DNA of 64,000 bases, from positions 14,574,769-14,638,768 of the forward strand of contig CAXIPT010000001.1 in assembly GCA_964030475.1 (NCBI GenBank), read 5' to 3'. Positions within the stretch are counted from its first letter, which is position 1, and each line of letters opens with the position of its first letter. The DNA is from Tethya wilhelma (taxonomy: Eukaryota > Porifera > Demospongiae > Tethyida > Tethyidae). The notes below the pieces were generated by a model. That model made no database searches. It saw only the letters and a program-made list of their open reading frames with translations, and had not been told where the DNA came from. A program made the translations under genes and the position numbers. This document shows, in pieces, positions 34,425-48,300 of the stretch.

Positions 34425-36312
34425 CTATCGAGAGGAGATCAATTCAAACCACTGTCTAAGAGCTTGTCCTAACACTACCGGCATCTTTGAGATGTCTCTT
34501 AGAACAACATAGAATGAAAAAGGAAATGTATCCAAGTATGATTTGATGATTGGTGGCTGAGGATAAAATTAGAGGGGAAAGGATTGATAATAATTAGGAT
34601 GACACGTGGAAAAAGTAGTAGAAGCTACATAATTACATTCACAAGCCACTCAAACATTAGGCAAATAATTATAGAGTATTTTTTTGAGGGAAGGAAAGTT
34701 TGCAAATTTGATGGCCATTTAAAAAAATGAATTCTGCTGTGAAGTTACTATGGTCCAGGAAAGAGAAACAATCGTGAGCATAACTACTTTCTAAATCAGC
34801 AAATCTGTGAAATTTGCTTCCCTCAAAAAAAAACAAAAAACAAAAAAACCCACTAAAATGCTAATGCCATAAAATGGAATACACTGATTTAGTCAATACA
34901 ACTTACCTTTCCAGGAATGAATGTAGGAACTTTAATATCAACAATAGAATCCTAAAGTTGACGTAGACATGGAAGGAAGTATGAATAACCCAACTCAGAG
35001 AAAAAATATGACACATCTTGTATACACCAACCTTTGATAAACTGTCCAAAATAATAAATACTGTGAACACTCCCATTTGATTGAGATTCCTTATAGCAGA
35101 TTCTATAGGCTGTAAGTTAACAATACATGCACATTGAATACACGATCAGCACACTCAGAGCACATGTAAGAATTATTACCAGTGACCCATCGGCAAATAC
35201 ACCTCTTCCATCAGAGAGGATTACAAGGAGCTGGTTGATTTCAAATGACACACTACTTGTACTTAAACGATTTTGATTCTTTAAAAAAATAGACTGTGTA
35301 GCTTCTAACAGCTGTAGTGAAAGGCAGACAAAATGATACAGTCATGATAAAAGTTGATACATGACGTAAGTATAGAACAGTACTTACGTGAATGAAATTA
35401 GTTTTGGTCTGAGTAAAAGTTAACTGTTTCAAAATGAAACCACCACTACTTGCAGTGAAAGGCTGATCCAGAGAATGTAATATCTCAACCGACTCTCCAA
35501 ACCTGCAAGATGATAAATACAATAATTAATGCTGACAGTGCGTACTCTTTCTTTTTCCATGCAAAAAATGTACGTCTTATCTTTACAACCCCAAAGAAAC
35601 CCTCCCAATGCCTGTGTCTAGCAAATTGGCAAAATCAAGTGTTGTGTATGTATACCTGCATACTCCAAGTTGTCCACTATCTAGCCTACTGAGAGCAGTA
35701 CTGATGAGTGCCAATGATTCATATGCCATCTAGAAAGAAACAGAGAATTAATGTTAAACCAAGGTGCATTTTAGTCAATGTGAACAATGTAAGTTAACCT
35801 GATTGCAGTTGTTCTCATTCATGCTGGAAGAGTCATCAACAGCAACTAATATTTGATACTCCCTTTTGCTTGGTTTATTCCTCCTCAACCATATCCGATC
35901 ATTCTGAAAGTTGCTAGCAATGTAAGGAATGATCCTACGCATATTCAATCTCTTTCCAGTACGGAAATCACCCCTATATGATAAAGGTATACAACAACAC
36001 TAGTACTGATGTGTGAACTCACCAAGACTAAAAACTGTATTAATCCCTTACTTGAGCTGCGTAGCTTTGCTAGGAAGCAAGATCAATCTCAACTCTTCTG
36101 AGAGCATTTGAGACAGACTGGACATGAGCATCTCATACTTGATCCAGAGTTGAGAGCTGGTCACATCTTGGTTTTTCTATACTCGACAAATATCAGTAAG
36201 AACTTCACAACAAGAATGACTCTATACTATAGATCAAATGCATACCTGTTCCAATGACTGGAGTAATGACAATGCGGTCTTTAGATCATCTCGGAGCACA
36301 AGTTGATTCTAA
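34425..36312 (-). other. MDN1: Midasin MIDAS/VWA exons (C-terminus)
   Basis: Exons read downward: about 36312-36247, 36180-36052, 35973-35800 (MIDAS motif DDSSSM), 35729-35655 (MAYESLALISTAL), 35503-35390, about 35309-35180, about 35109-35032, 34953-34909 and 34556-34425 (TAG). All borders are GT..AG. The VWA fold elements are all present, so the domain should bind metal and partner. The first three exons plus part of the fourth lie within the duplicated 1.9 kb unit. Bases 34165-34424, between this gene and the ankyrin gene, hold nothing I can identify. Confidence 0.85.
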
Positions 36313-39300
36313 AAATTGGATCAGCAAAAGCATTTTAAAAGTAGGGAATCCTAACAGTCAAGTTTTTTGTTAGGCAAATAAATATTATGCTACATGCATG
36401 TGATTGCGGCACAATTAATAAGCAGGTAAATCTTGACTTCTACTATATAGGTATAAAACCAGTTTCCCTGCGTCTGCATACACTATTGTTCAGTCTGACT
36501 ATGAATTATAGTTACATGACCCTTAAGTGTGCGGCACTCGATGCACCAGCACAAGCCTCAGTACACTCAACTAGCTACTAAGTGCACTTGTATAAAAGAG
36601 TATCATCATACTTACATGTATGGTCCAATATAGGCCCATGCACTTGGAAGTTAGACTAGTCTCCAGATTAGGCATAGCTAACTCAACTATAGTTCAGTAG
36701 CCTATGTCTTGTGCTGCTTCACCACAGAGTTATGCAGCTAACCGGTGGGCCAATGAGTATGAGTGACAGTCAGCGCACAGCCACGGCTGGAATCCCGGCG
36801 CACTGTGTGCCACTGAGCTATCATGCAGCCGCTGTTGTCAGAGAGCTATTGAGCATGAGCAAGTTAGCTGGGCTACCTGAACCATAATCTATGCCTAAAC
36901 TATATTCAGTAACCCAGTTACATCATAGCTAGCTCAATAGAATGATGTTTCATCTAGCCATTGCCAGAAATACGCGGACACGGAAAAAAATTTTACGTAA
37001 TCTCTCCGTATACTACTTCCGCTCTTAAGTACTAGAGTGATAGGCGCTTACCTGGAATCAACCCTTTCCAAAGTACTTTCTTGAAATGTATGGCCTGGTT
37101 TTACATCTAGACATAATAGTTACTTCTTGCAAAAAACTTTTAAGTCTAACCGTTACTCTCAGAATATTCCAGAAACAAAAGTTTGTTAACTATTACTCCA
37201 CTCGACCTCTCCGTATTGTGCTAGTTAAGTTTGGTCCGGACCTGTTCCAAACATCCCGCGTTTGCAAGCTAACCGTGAAAAAATTTTCAGATGTATGGCT
37301 TGCAATTGACCGACAGAGGGTTAAACTTCACAAAAATAGTCTTGAAGGTCACGCTTGCCCATCTCAGAATATTCCAGGCAAGTTTAAAGTACTATACTAA
37401 ACTGCTATTATGACATCATTATAAATTACGTCATCACACAATATTGCTGATTCAGCAGTTTCGCTAAAATTACAGATCGCTTAGAAATCTCTCTATTTAG
37501 CTTTCTGGCTCCAAGAAGAAGAGTTTTGTGCCCTTAGTAGTCACTTCTGGCTGTCTGGAGTGTGTCTTCACAAGCGCTTCTGGATAATTTGAAAAATTCT
37601 GGATTTAGTGCCAATGATTCATATGCCATCTAGAAAGAAACAGAGAATTAATGTTAAACCAAGGTGCATTTTAGTCAATGTGAACAATGTAAGTCAACCT
37701 GATTGCAGTTGTTCTCATTCATGCTGGAAGAGTCATCAACAGCAACTAATATTTGATACTCCCTTTTGCTTGGTTTATTCCTCCTCAACCATATCCGATC
37801 ATTCTGAAAGTTGCTAGCAATGTAAGGAATGATCCTACGCATATTCAATCTCTTTCCAGTACGGAAATCACCCCTATATGATAAAGGTATACAACAACAC
37901 TAGTACTGATGTGTGAACTCACCAAGACTAAAAACTGTATTAATCCCTTACTTGAGCTGCGTAGCTTTGCTAGGAAGCAAGATCAATCTCAACTCTTCTG
38001 AGAGCATTTGAGACAGACTGGACATGAGCATCTCATACTTGATCCAGAGTTGAGAGCTGGTCACATCTTGGTTTTTCTATACTCGACAAATATCAGTAAG
38101 AACTTCACAACAAGAATGACTCTATACTATAGATCAAATGCATACCTGTTCCAATGACTGGAGTAATGACAATGCGGTCTTTAGATCATCTCGGAGCACA
38201 AGTTGATTCTAAAAATTGGATCAGCAAAAGCATTTTAAAAGTAGGGAATCCTAACAGTCAAGTTTTTTGTTAGGCAAATAAATATTATGCTACATGCATG
38301 TGATTGCGGCACAATTAATAAGCAGGTAAATCTTGACTTCTACTATATAGGTATAAAACCAGTTTCCCTGCGTCTGCATACACTATTGTTCAGTCTGACT
38401 ATGAATTATAGTTACATGACCCTTAAGTGTGCGGCACTCGATGCACCAGCACAAGCCTCAGTACACTCAACTAGCTACTAAGTGCACTTGTATAAAAGAG
38501 TATCATCATACTTACATGTATGGTCCAATATAGGCCCATGCACTTGGAAGTTAGACTAGTCTCCAGATTAGGCATAGCTAACTCAACTATAGTTCAGTAG
38601 CCTATGTCTTGTGCTGCTTCACCACAGAGTTATGCAGCTAACCGGTGGGCCAATGAGTATGAGTGACAGTCAGCGCACAGCCACGGCTGGAATCCCGGCG
38701 CACTGTGTGCCACTGAGCTATCATGCAGCCGCTGTTGTCAGAGAGCTATTGAGCATGAGCAAGTTAGCTGGGCTACCTGAACCATAATCTATGCCTAAAC
38801 TATATTCAGTAACCCAGTTACATCATAGCTAGCTCAATAGAATGATGTTTCATCTAGCCATTGCCAGAAATACGCGGACACGGAAAAAAATTTTACGTAA
38901 TCTCTCCGTATACTACTTCCGCTCTTAAGTACTAGAGTGATAGGCGCTTACCTGGAATCAACCCTTTCCAAAGTACTTTCTTGAAATGTATGGCCTGGTT
39001 TTACATCTAGACATAATAGTTACTTCTTGCAAAAAACTTTTAAGTCTAACCGTTACTCTCAGAATATTCCAGAAACAAAAGTTTGTTAACTATTACTCCA
39101 CTCGACCTCTCCGTATTGTGCTAGTTAAGTTTGGTCCGGACCTGTTCCAAACATCCCGCGTTTGCAAGCTAACCGTGAAAAAATTTTCAGATGTATGGCT
39201 TGCAATTGACCGACAGAGGGTTAAACTTCACAAAAATAGTCTTGAAGGTCACGCTTGCCCATCTCAGAATATTCCAGGCAAGTTTAAAGTACTATACTAA

Positions 39301-42300
39301 ACTGCTATTATGACATCATTATAAATTACGTCATCACACAATATTGCTGATTCAGCAGTTTCGCTAAAATTACAGATCGCTTAGAAATCTCTCTATTTAG
39401 CTTTCTGGCTCCAAGAAGAAGAGTTTTGTGCCCTTAGTAGTCACTTCTGGCTGTCTGGAGTGTGTCTTCACAAGCGCTTCTGGATAATTTGAAAAATTCT
39501 GGATTTAATGATATTCATATATTCATGTATGTGGGCGTTCCGTACATGTCCACTATTTGTATTGCAATTTCTGGCAATGCTATCAGTGGCACTGAGTTAG
39601 ATAGCTGGCCACACTACAGCTATATGCTTACATAGATATCAGGCCAACCTTTGTCTTTCATACTAAGTACCACTGACCAATAGCAACAGCAGCCATCCAG
39701 CTAAACTGCTTCTAGAGCCCTTGGCCCAGGAGATGTCCCCAGCATTAAACACTAATTCTAGATAACGCACATCAGATCAGTAGGCGTGGCCTCGAAGCTG
39801 AGCGCTCAAGAAACACAAAAGCCTCAAATCTCGACAACCACAGCAATTTGGACAGCAAAAAATATATTTCTACAAGATCATTCAGATTCATGAACCTAAG
39901 TACCATCAATTTTGTCGCTAGAGCTGCCTTTCTTGAGATTTCGATTGAACAGACAGCAGACTCGCTATCCTCTGCACGTGCAAAGCACGTGCCGAGGCTT
40001 AATCTGCTGAGCTGGCAAACGGGTGCACGTGATCAACTCTCACTGTGAAGTATTGCGGTCACATGATCGGAATGGACTTGCCAGCTCAGCAAAGGCGCAC
40101 TCGTGTCGTACCTCATACCCATTTCGACAGTCTTGACCAGGCGATTTGGTTTTTGATACTATGAATGCAGATACTATGATGGACATGGCAAGATATGGTA
40201 ATCAATCTGACACCATTATTCAATGTACAAATCTAACTGAAGATCAACTGAGTAAGCTGAACCTGATCAATTCAATGGCTGCTCTGGTGTGTGCTTTTAT
40301 TATTGCACTAATGCTTGCAATACTCATTTTCTTCAAAGCCTACTCTACTGTATTTCAACGGCTGTTCATGTATTACATCATTGCTGTTGAATTGAGTGCA
40401 ATAATCAGTTTCAGTACAATAGAACATCAAGGCTATTACAAAGGACAGGAAAATGTCTGTGAAATGTTGGGGTTCTTAACTAACTGGGTTAATTTTGTGG
40501 TGTGCTTCTTGGCCTTTCAGATTATAGTGTACATGGTGTTCCAAGTATATTGTCTCATTCAAGGAAACCCTTTTACTTGTGTGATTGGCTCAAAGGGTCG
40601 ACAACGAAATCTTGAATTTGCTTATGTAAGTTTACTAGTACTGGTATCATTCTTGTACGCACTTGGACCACTAATTCATGGCAGTTATGGCTATTCTGGA
40701 TTTAATTGCTGGATTAAATTTGTGAAAGGCACAAACTGCACAAATATAGACATAACTGACCAGCTGGTGTTTGGCTATTTAGTTCATGAAGTAGTGGGAG
40801 CAGTTGGAGTGATCCTGTTGATTCTTGTGGCTGTTGTCTACATTAGACTAACTCCTTCAATGCAAACTGCCCGGATTCTTTTAAGAAAAACAATAATTCT
40901 GATCATCATCTTGGTACTTTATACTTTCATCTATATATTCCCTTCAGTTTTCAGCACAAAGTCTACGGTAATTCGCAATGCAAATTTTAGCCTATGGGTA
41001 GCCTATGTCTTGGTATTTCCCATCAATCAACTACTGTTTGTCTTTGGATTTATATTGTGTTTCTTCTCACTCAATAAGAAGTCATTTAAGAGAGCTGCTA
41101 AAGACTGGAGAGGCTGTCATTCACTTCTAAAGTGCTGCTCATTTCAAAAAAGGAACAATTTTGAGCTGCAAAATCGAAAACTATTGCAGAATGTACCTAC
41201 TATTAGTGACGATAAATATGGCTCAACCTTACCAGAGTCCACACGAGAGTCTCAACCAAGCACTACATACTTTGAAGCACCATATACCGATGGCTTCACA
41301 AAATCAATTGGAAAGAGCACATCTTTGAAAAATTATGATGCAAATCGGAAAGCCACTTTGTCCACCACAATAGCACAGAATTATACTTAATTAGCACAAT
41401 CACACAATGACAAGTCAAAAGGGAGCAGTATTAAATTACGGACAAACGAATATTATACAAGCAAGTACGATATACTGTCTTAATACTTTTTAGTTTGTGT
41501 GTATATATCCAGTTCTGAATCGTTGCTTAATTACATGGCAATAAAATCTATTTTGGCTTCGATCCAACTGATGAATAATATTATGATGCACATATGTCCA
41601 AACATTATACATTGTGCATATAGTGTATACCAGGCCCTGTTCATAATTTCACAGATAGGCCTGCAACCACGGAAAAAGAGACTATAAATCATGAAGGTAA
41701 TTAAGATGATTAATTTTTGGAGGTGCTCCACAAGTTATACTCAATGGAGACATAACGTTATACTTCACTATACTGGACAATGAGAACCAATTTTAGTATG
41801 TACTGCATATTGTACAACTGGCTGACTATATAAACACTGCATGCATGTGACATACATATGCACCTAAAATAGCAAATACCTATTAAGACACTGAGTGTGA
41901 CTGTTTGTCTGAATCAGTCAAGGATTGGATGGTGATGTAATTATGCTGGAGATGGAAAGACATACTCAATTTGATATTATTGCTAACTGTTCAAATCTAA
42001 GTGCAACTCAACTGGAGAAGCTGAACATGACAAAAGCAATGGCTGATCTGATTTGTACTCTAATTATTGCACTAATGCTTGCTATGGTCATTTTCTTCAA
42101 AGCCTATTCCACAATACTTCAACGGTTGTTCATGTATTACATCATTGCTGGTGAGATAAGAGCACTACTCAACTTCAGTATGGAAGAACTAGACCATTAC
42201 ATTGAAGGGCAAGAAACATGCAAGATGTTGGGGTTCTTAGTTAACTGGGCTGATATGGTAGTGTGCTTCTTGGCCTTTCAGGTTATAGTGTACATGGTGT

Positions 42301-45300
42301 TCCAAGTGTATTGTCTTATTCGAGGAAACCCCTTCACTCATGTCATTGGCTCGAAGTGTACACAACGTAGTACTGAATTTGCTTACATAAGCCTGCCAAT
42401 ACTGATACTATTCTTGTATGCACTCGGACCACTAATTCGTGGCAGCTATGGTCCTTCAGGTCCTGGTTGTTGGATCAAACTTTTTAAGAAAAACTGCACA
42501 ACAGAAGATACTGATAAACTTGTGTTTGGTTATTTAGTTTATGAAGTAGTGGGAGCAGTTGGAGTGATCCTGTTGATTCTTGTGGCTGTTGTCTACATTA
42601 GACTAACTCCTTCAATGCAAACTGCCAAAATATTACTGAGAAAGACAATAATTCTGATCATCATTCTGCTATGTTTTATTGTTATTCTTCTTTTTCGGAC
42701 TGTTTTTGGTACGATATCTTCACTATTTCAAGAAGCAAGTTTTGGTAAATGGCAAATCATTGTCTTGATATTTCCATTGAATCATCTACTACTTGCTTGG
42801 GGATTTTTCTTGTGCTTTTTCTCACTTAACAAGAAGTCATTTAAGAGAGCTGCCAAAGGCTGGAGATGCTGCTATCCATTTGTAAAGTGTTGTTTATTTT
42901 ACAAAAGGAACACTAGTGGGCTACAATCTCAGAAATTATTGCAGAACATACCAATTATTAGTGATGACCATGGTTCAACCTCACCAGTGTCCACACGAGA
43001 GTCTCAACCTAGCACTACCTACTATGAACCACCATACACCAATGGTTTCACTGATATTTCCAAATCAATTGGGAAAAGTATATCCATAAAGCTTAGTACA
43101 AAACAAAGTACCACCTCACATATTAAAATACAGACACAAAATCAGTGAAAACATAATCTATATATTGAATATTTGATTTTTAATATTTCATACCATTTTC
43201 GGTGCTTATACTTATGTTACCAAGTACTATAGTTTACTAATAACAATACACAGGTCATGTACATATTTCTTATGGCAACAATTTATCCAATTCAAGGTGA
43301 CCCATGACTTAAGTTAATCCTCAGATGCATAGTTTCATTGGGTGTATACTGCATCTATATATTGTACAGTCTGACTGACAATCAACACTGTGACAATCAC
43401 ACACACACCAAAATAGTAAATGCCTAATAAGGATACTGGGAGGTACAGAGAGCCAAGTCAGTCCATGCATTGTATAGCAAATTTTACTGATATTTTTCAC
43501 GCAGTGAGTCTCTGAGTAAGGCAAGAATTAATCTAGATGCAGTTTGCAGTTACAGTATAACAATGCCATATAGACCACGAGATGGAAGGACATAATCAAT
43601 TTGAAATTATTGCTATAACTGCTCAATTCTAAATGCAACTCAGTTGAAGGAATTAAACCAGATAAAAGCAATGGCTGATCTGGTATGTGCTATCAATATT
43701 GCACTAATGCTTGTAATGATCATTTTCTTCAAAGCCTACTCTACTGTACTTCAACGGCTGTTCATGTACTCAGTTGAAATCAATTGGGAAAAGTATATCC
43801 ATAAGGCTTAGCACAAACAAATACCACCTCACATATTGAAAAGTAACCTTATACACTCGGCAAACAAAAAATCAGTCAACGAACATAATCTATTGAATAC
43901 TTGCATTTCTTAATAGTTTGTATTATTTTCAGTGATCAGTATTGTTCTACCAAGTCTACTATAGCTTACTAATAGTTATACATAGGGACATTCATAGCTA
44001 ATAAGATAATTTTGTGGCAACAATTTATCCAATTCAAGGTGACCCATGCAATTAGTAAGTCATCAGATACATAGTTTCATTGCGTACTGCATATATACAT
44101 GCATGCATTATTCTGACTGACTTACTGCACTGAGAGCAAGTCTACACTGAATATCGTCACTATATATGCACACAATTAAACTTCAGACAATAGCCATGTG
44201 TGCATGCAGCACATTTATACAAGTAGCATACTAGGCTGGCAGTTAGTATTAATGTGTGTACTATATATGGCATAGCCTTATTTTACTGACTGTCAACACA
44301 ATACTACTCATGTACCTCATAGCAAAATACCAAACTGGGAACACGAGAGGTATACCAACAGGAAGTCAGTATAGTACAAACTAATCATCAAAGAGTCTTA
44401 ATTGATAACAGATCGAGTCAGACAAAGATTTGGTTGGTGAGCTATAATCAGTGCAGTTACCACAATGCTGGAGATAGAGAGTTATCAAGATGTTTCCTGT
44501 TCAAATCTAACAGACACTCAGTTGAAGAGACTAAATCTAGTAAAAACAATGACTGATCTGGTATGTGCTCTTATTATTGCACTAATACTTGCTATGATCA
44601 TTTTCTTCAAAGCCTACTCTACTGTACTTCAACGGTTGTTCATCTACTATGTAATTTCTGGAGAGTTAAGAACCTTAATCAACTTCAGCATGGTAGAACA
44701 TCAAAGCAATTACAAAGGACAACAAAGTGTCTGTGTGATGTTAGGGCTCTTAGTTAACTGGGCAGATTTTGTGGTGTGCTTCTTGGCCTTTCAGATCATA
44801 GTGTACATGGTGTTCCAAGTGTATTGTCTCATTCTAGGAAACCCTTTTACTTGTGTGATTGGCTCAAAGTGTCGACAACGAAGTCTTGAATTTATTTATG
44901 TAAGTCTTCCGATACTGATACTTTTCTTGTATGCACTTGGACCACTAATTCGTGGCAGTTATGGCTATTCTGGCCCTGGTTGTTGGATTATACTTGTCAA
45001 ACATAAAAACTGCACCATACCAAGTACAACTGACCAGCTGGTGTTTGGTTATTTAGTTTATGAAGTAGTGGGAGCTATTGGAGTGATCCTGTTGATTCTT
45101 GTGGCTGTTGTCTACATTAGACTAACACCTTCATTGCAAACTGCCCGGATTCTGTTGAAAAAGACACTGATTTTGATTATTATTTTGTTAGTATTTATGA
45201 TCATATTTCTTTTTCAGACTATTTTCAGTACAATACCTTCCGTATATCGCAAAGCACATTTTGGCTTCTGGGTGATTAATATTTTATCCTTTCCCCTTAA

Positions 45301-48300
45301 TCAACTACTGCTCATTTGTGGATTTTCCTTATGTTTATTTTCACTCAACAAGAAGTCATTTAAGAGAGCTGCCAAAGGCTGGAGATGCTGTCATCCATTT
45401 CTAAAGTCTTGCTTATTTCACAAAAAGAACAAGTCTGGTGAATCGGAATCTAAGAAACTTTTAGAGAACATATCACCCATTAGTGATGATAACTATGGCT
45501 CAACCTCACCAGTGTCCACACGAGAGTCTCAGCCAAGCACTACCTACTATGAACCACCTTACACCAATGGCTTCACTGATAATATAAGGAGTATATCCTT
45601 AAAGCTCAGTACTAAACTACCACCACCACTACCACCACCACCACCTCACATGTTGGAAACTGTGACAACCTCACGTACACTGATTCAATAATCATGACAC
45701 ATAACAATGAGGGTTGTTTAGTGTTGCAAAAGAAACTGTTTTCCCTCAATATCTTATAAGTTATCGTCATAATACAGATTGTTAAGACTTTAAGGGCTAG
45801 TTTTTTTTCCCCAATAGTTTACATGTGTATGACATTGCGTGACTTGCCTACTAATCTACTACTAGTTTACTTAGGCAGGTCATAAGACATCATTGTCAGA
45901 CCTATACTCTGCTTTCAATGGAGAAATCCTACACAATGGGACACTGGCAATACACATACATGCATGAGTACACAGAAACCAACACTGACAATGCTATGCT
46001 AAAATTGTACAAACATATATACAAAGCATGACAATGGGGAATACTTTTGAGTAGAATGAGTACACAGGTCATCCATTCCTTCACACCATTACCTGACTGC
46101 TGTCCAGTTGATGGTGGAAATTCCCAGAACTAAAGAAAGTATCAGTATAACTTTGTAGTTCTTGAGTAGAACTGCTCACAGGATCATCAATCGTCATCTC
46201 TTCATCCTCATTTGTAGTCTCCTCATGATCCTGAGATTCCATTACAGTTGAGTGAGGAGTATGTTCAGACTTGCTAATACTACCAGCAGGCTGCACGAGA
46301 TGAAAATGACATTAAATGCTCCCACTAATATAGACACTACGGTTACTCACTAGTTCCCTTTCATCTTGCTCCTCCATTGCCTCCATCTCCTCAGTCTCAG
46401 GAGACCTTTCCTCTCTTTCCTGAAAGTGCTGAGCTGAGAGGGCCTCCTCCATGTCAGTGGTGTCCCAGGCAACAGCATCATGATGAGTGGTGTTTTTATC
46501 GATATGTTGATATGAGCTATGGTCCTGGGAAATTGTGATATAAAGGGATAAAATTAGCAATAATCACACATTTTACTTTCTATAGCAATACTTTATTCCA
46601 CTGTTTGTCTTGGAGAGGATCAGAATCGGAATGAGACTGCATCAGTCTTGGACGCTTTATGGCTCTCTCCTCTGAGTCTGCCAAACTACGATTCTCAGGT
46701 CGAATACTCCTACGAGAAGACGCAGACTGCTCTTCATCCTGTTGCTGAATAGGAAGAGCATAAAAGAAAGAAGTACATATTATTATAATTATTTGTCATG
46801 CATATGCACATATGTACCTTTTCATCATTGTATGAAGTTGTAGTCCCAGTCACACCACCTAATTTAAAACAATACTTAAACAGAATGCATTCTCAATTAA
46901 GAGCAGTTACATACTGGTGAGTGGTACAGATGAGACTTCAGTGGAACTTCCATCAGTTGTTTCTTCCATCAATGCCTGGGGAGAAGGCAAGTGGGTTAGT
47001 TATATACGTTGTTGAAGTTGACATCCACTTACTGTTGCATTAGAGTTGCTTTGGTCACATTCAGTTGGATTCATTGCATTCAAATCAACACCAAAACTTC
47101 TTTGATCAGCTTCCCAAAGAGTATTTAACTCATCACCATCCTAAACATACCATAAATTGTGAAAATTTTGTAGTTTATAAATGTTCGTAGGTACTTGCTG
47201 GAGAGTACACAAATTTTAAAAATTAACATACGAAAATTTTTAAAAAGAAAATTTTGCAATTTACAGTACACCATACATAAAATAAAATACTGTGTATAGT
47301 GTGATGTGAATATGGCAATATAAGACATTGATACTTTTTCAGGGTCGTCATCTTTCTCATCCTCCAGCTCTGTGGTTCCAGCTGGCTTATCGCCATCTTC
47401 CTCCTTCCCTTCGCCTTCATTCTCTGAGGCATCCATGGCTCCCTCTTCATCTTGGTCCTGTGTACCATTGTCATCTTCATCATCATCATCCAAAGAGAGG
47501 TCTCCAAAATCTGCCTCATCAGCAGTTGTATCATCCTACAAGAAGAGAATAATGTTATTAAGCTGCAGGGATTAATAACTAACTTTCTCTTCTTCTCCTG
47601 CTTGTAAACCGGAGTGCTCTGTATCTTCAGGAAGACCAGAATCTTCATCACAGCTGTCAGTGGTGGTTGGTTTAGGTGTCTCAGGTGACTGCTCATTACC
47701 ATCATTATCATCTACTAACATACACGCACAGAGAATAAATGTAAGAAGATAATTAGGTATGAAAGAAAGATAGATCTATAGATGGACAGATATACCTTCC
47801 TTTGCAACTATCTTGGTTTCTTCCTTCATCGATGTTCCTCCACCACTCTCCTGCTCACCCAATTCTTCTTCATCCTACAAATAATAAACCAATGTACTGT
47901 GAGACCAATAATCATTTCTACAATGCCATCATTAACTTTTTGTTCTTCGTCTTCTGGAGCCCACATGTTTCTGTCCAATTCATCAACTTCATCTGATCCT
48001 AACTGTCCCATTTCAAGATCCTTATTATCTTCCTCCCCTGTATTTATGTGCAGACATTAGAACAAACAAACCAACAAAAAACAACTACAACACAGACCTT
48101 CACTTTCCTCAGAGCTATCTTGCTCATCCTTTGCATTGTCTACATCTTCTACAGTGCCACCAAAATCTTCAGACATCTCCACAGCATCTTCTTCATCCTT
48201 CTCCTGCTCACCTCCCTTCTCTTTAGACTCATCCTGGTTGTCAGTCTTGTCACCAGGATCCTATAGAAACGTCAACCAGAAAAGAACAACAGAATCAACT

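Noticed and set aside
36741..36830. tRNA-like stretch (minus-strand TAGCTCAGTGGC, repeated at 38641-38730)
   Set aside because: The A-box-like start is convincing, but no proper B box, anticodon arm or acceptor stem follows. Too degenerate to call.
36387..37400. Two + strand open frames (64 and 104 codons), each present twice
   Set aside because: Their perfect repetition comes from the 1.9 kb tandem duplication. No domain, splice context or start signal supports them.
47328..48266. Plus-strand open frames rich in Ser, His and Pro
   Set aside because: Antisense shadows of the low-complexity acidic midasin exons.
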